Source: Trachelipus rathkii
Lineage: Eukaryota > Arthropoda > Malacostraca > Isopoda > Trachelipodidae
Reading direction: 5' to 3'
DNA length: 20,785 nucleotides
Assembly (NCBI GenBank): GCA_015478945.1
Contig: JABUQX010038808.1
Location: 1 to 20,785 of the forward strand
Shown here piece after piece: positions 18,766 through 20,785 of this stretch. How positions within the stretch are numbered: position 1 is the first letter of the stretch; the number at the start of each line of letters is the position of its first letter. The notes under the pieces are model-generated. The model had not been told where the DNA came from. It searched no databases and worked only from the letters and a program-made list of their open reading frames with translations. The position numbers were made by a program, and so were the translations under genes.

Positions 18766-19020
18766 GATTTTGTCGTGCGAGTGCGTATGCGTGTCGGGCG
18801 TTGCATATATTTGGTGCGGTGGGCGGTGCGCTGTGGCTCGGCTCTCGTGTGGTGCGGTGCGTGCGCACTGAGCACAAGAGCCGGTGGGCGGTGTGTGCGT
18901 GTGCGGTAGGATGATGGGTGGATTGGCGGTGGCGGTGCTGTGTATTGTTGTGCACAGACCTCTCCGGTGCGGAGGCGTGCCGGTGCGCTAAGACAGAAAA
19001 CTAAATCCGGGTGGCTCGCC
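18766..19020 (+). repeat. G/T/GC-rich degenerate repeat island
   Basis: Built from recurring GTGCG, GGTGCGGTG, GGGCGGTG, GTGTGCG and GGCGGT units, with very little A. It is sharply bounded by AT islands on both sides. The long minus-strand frames here (18689-18955 and 18747-19022, rich in His, Thr, Arg, Pro and Ala) follow from the repeat composition, since stops are rare in such sequence, and are not called as genes. Confidence 0.7.
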
Positions 19021-19027
19021 AACAGCT

Positions 19028-19230
19028 AATATATATATACTATAGTAATATTTATTAATTAATATATTATTTTTGTACCTGGCTATTATATATATATATA
19101 TTGTATAATATATATTATAATATATTATATATAGTGTATTATATATATATATGATTCTATATGACTTATAAGTACTTATAGTATATATTTATATATTATA
19201 ATATAATATATAGTATTATAGTATATACGA
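19028..19230. repeat. AT island
   Basis: Irregular TATATA-type repeat bounding the G/T-rich island on its right, with two short breaks near 19072-19086 and 19155-19178. Confidence 0.8.
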
Positions 19231-19470
19231 TATTAAAGCTTTTGGCGCTCGAGAGTTATGCTAAACGTCATATCCATCGATTGTATAATCGAGATAAGTG
19301 TCTAGCACCTACGTAGGAAACAAATTATATTATGTTGGACCCAACGTATAATGAGTTGGAGGGTTTATTATTTTTATTTTTTTCGTTATTTTTTTTTTTT
19401 TAGGCGCATTTATCCATCGTCGAATCATTTTAAAAAAATAATTTCCACCATTTAGGCTCGAAGCGCGTAG
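19231..19470. other. no recognisable gene; T-runs
   Basis: Mixed sequence with T-runs at about 19370-19402. Nothing identifiable. Confidence 0.5.
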
Positions 19471-19472
19471 TG

Positions 19473-19532
19473 GGATCGAGTAGGGGGAGCGAAGTCCTCC
19501 GTCGTCCACTCGAGGCCGAGAGACCCCGATCC
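19473..19532 (+). other. GC-rich nested hairpin candidate
   Basis: An outer stem TCGAGT (19476-19481) / ACTCGA (19508-19513) encloses a second stem GGGGGA (19483-19488) / TCCTCC (19495-19500, one G-U pair in RNA) with a GCGAAG loop. An alternative outer pairing GGATCG (19473-19478) / CGATCC (19527-19532) also exists. The 100-base segment is strikingly GC-rich in an AT-rich setting. It does not match tRNA or 5S rRNA layout as I know them. A structured RNA, a methylated element fragment or chance are all open. Confidence 0.3.
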
Positions 19533-19616
19533 TCGTTGTGGAAACTCCTACGAGTATTCGCTTAAGTTAAAAAAAAAGAAAATTTTACGTCCCTTTACAG
19601 CTCTTAGGTAATTATT

Positions 19617-19883
19617 TTAGCGGCTTGAAAAGATATTACCATTAACTGGGTACATTACCGGGCAAAGATGAGCAGGAGTCGCGGTACTCTCGTCTGCCCC
19701 ACAACCCTCCGCGGAGGAACCGATCCAGGAGGGATAACTTTGTGTGGCGCCGCCGCGTATCATATACTGTCGCCCTGCTTTGTGATCGTCGGCTCGAGGC
19801 CCACTAAATTTTGGCCTTGTTTGATTTTTTAAATATTCTTCGAACACTGTTTTGTAACAGAGATAAAAAAAAATAACAAAAAA
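19617..19883 (-). CDS. unrecognised minus-strand open frame
   Basis: Open on the minus strand from after a stop at 19884-19886 down to a TAA at 19617-19619. The first alternative start is a GTG at 19847, giving 76 residues. Much of the frame has near-even base composition, unlike its AT-rich flanks. The peptide is hydrophilic, with a Gly/Ser/Ala-rich middle (WIGSSAEGCGADE) and two cysteines, but no motif I recognise. The GC-rich hairpin region at 19.45-19.55 kb lies just downstream on the same strand and may belong to the same ancestral segment. It could be an exon or chance; the function is unknown. Confidence 0.18.
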   Translation of the reverse strand, partial: FFVIFFYLCYKTVFEEYLKNQTRPKFSGPRADDHKAGRQYMIRGGATQSYPSWIGSSAEGCGADESTATPAHLCPVMYPVNGNIFSSR

Positions 19884-19951
19884 TTAAAGCAAACCTCTTC
19901 CTTAGAACATCTTACCGGACTCGATAATCCCATAATAATATTTAATTTGTT

Positions 19952-20603
19952 TGAACTGTTAGTGTCTGCCTGTGCTAGAGTATACAGATTTACGGAACCA
20001 TCCACATTAGTGTTGGATGTCGTTGAGGGAGGAGAACATTAAAATGTCATCATAACTATCTATATTCCATAAACTTATCGTTGTATAATTAACTAAGGGT
20101 GGGGGATAACAATATGATAAAATTCTGCTTAGTTCGCCATATATATGTTCTACTGATCTATGGAGGGGCATGTGGGATCCATAGCTCAGGTGTCGAAAGC
20201 TTTGTTTGTAATATTTGGATTAAGATGAAAGAAGTTATTGATTGTAATTGAGAGATTGAGATTGAGCGTTTTAATATATGAACAACGGGAAGGGCAATCT
20301 CTGCATTACAACATAACTTCTTTCATTTTAAATTGGCAATATTACAAATCAAATACTTTCGCACTAGAGTATGGTTATCGCCCACTGTCTCGGGCATGGC
20401 TCAGTAACAAATATTATAGTGCGAATCTAGAAGAATTTATACATATGTCTAACCCCATCCCTTTATATAGAACAATAGTTTATTCTGGATTTAGATGATG
20501 TAGTTATGACATTTTTCGTCTCCTGCCCCCACAACACCAACCGCTAAATGATGTCCTAATTAACTATTATTGATACTCTATTTCATAGTCCTTCAACAGT
20601 TCA
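19952..20603. repeat. large imperfect inverted repeat (arms ~308 bases, 36-base loop)
   Basis: The left arm 19952-20258 is an imperfect reverse complement of the right arm 20295-20603, about 70-75% by eye. Exact blocks include ATGAAAGAAGTTAT (20225-20238) with its complement at 20313-20326, TTTGTAATATT (20205-20215) with 20338-20348, AGAGATTG (20251-20258) with 20295-20302 and TGAACTGTT (19952-19960) with 20595-20603. The sums of paired coordinates stay between 40551 and 40558 along the whole length, so the arms are collinear with almost no net length change. A transcript would fold into a long hairpin. Candidate explanations are an inverted duplication, a foldback element, a hairpin-RNA locus, or a read/assembly foldback. 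The 86-codon frame at 20238-20498 crosses the loop and is not a credible gene. Confidence 0.88.
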
Positions 20604-20785
20604 GTTATACGATAGAAAAAAAATTAGGGCCTTCAAACAAACTCTATCCGCTTCACTCGATATGCCTTTTAACTACACATGAATTGACACTAATGCACTT
20701 CATTGTCACTATAACATAGTTTAAGAAAACGCAACATTCCACCAATACTATATACATTGCTATCCTAATCTATTATCCCCCCAAG
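20604..20785. other. no recognisable feature to window end
   Basis: Mixed A/C/T-rich sequence. Continuation of the inverted repeat beyond 20603 is not clear by eye, although isolated matching blocks suggest it may go further. Confidence 0.4.

Noticed and set aside
18689..19022. Two overlapping minus-strand frames rich in His, Thr, Arg, Pro and Ala
   Set aside because: Shadows of the G/T-rich repeat island, where stop codons are rare.
20238..20498. Plus-strand 86-residue frame
   Set aside because: Spans the loop and right arm of the inverted repeat, lacks an ATG at its start and has no motif.
1..20785. CRISPR arrays, telomeric repeats, rRNA and LTR primer-binding sites
   Set aside because: None seen: no regularly spaced direct repeats with unique spacers, no TTTAGGG-type arrays, no rRNA core motifs and no initiator-tRNA-complementary site.

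Overview
The window is AT-rich and looks like eukaryotic nuclear DNA, most likely from a plant. Long AT microsatellites, CT/GA and CA microsatellites, homopolymer tracts and large gene-free stretches dominate. No operons or ribosome binding sites are visible, and no complete gene. The plant assignment rests mainly on one recognisable protein fragment, a cytochrome P450 I-helix motif of plant type on the minus strand near 3.87 kb, and on a TATA-like/CT-rich stretch at 6.84-6.95 kb. It is a moderate-to-low confidence inference.

Layout: 1-2.2 kb is gene-free AT-rich DNA with two AT microsatellites and a small cluster of CCGATAC repeats. 2.27-2.72 kb holds two overlapping open frames of unknown identity. 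3.67-3.92 kb carries the broken P450 fragment. 3.9-6.8 kb is AT-rich DNA with GA-rich patches and no recognisable gene. 6.84-6.95 kb is promoter-like. 7.25-7.8 kb is two AT microsatellites around a 0.2-kb island that ends in 23 A. 7.81-8.08 kb has a minus-strand open frame of unknown identity. From about 8.1 kb to the end the DNA is a chain of compositionally distinct blocks separated by AT islands (about 10.84-11.26, 12.37-12.60, 14.86-15.11, 18.62-18.77 and 19.03-19.23 kb). Base skew changes between blocks: 11.58-12.37 kb is poor in G, 15.3-18.2 kb is rich in purines, and 18.77-19.02 kb is a G/T-rich island. Four long G tracts all lie on the plus strand.

The strongest unexplained structure is at the right end. 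Bases 19952-20258 and 20295-20603 are imperfect reverse complements (arms of about 308 bases around a 36-base loop) with exact blocks of 14 and 11 bases and almost no net length drift. It could be an inverted duplication, a foldback element or hairpin-RNA locus, or a sequencing/assembly foldback. Smaller perfect palindromes and hairpins occur at 12.4, 13.6, 15.0, 17.3, 18.5 and 19.5 kb.

No functional gene system, mobile-element coding region, RNA gene or CRISPR array can be supported. The broken reading frames, G homopolymers, block structure and foldback together also leave open that the window is an error-rich, chimeric or artificial sequence. That should be excluded before any biological novelty is claimed.
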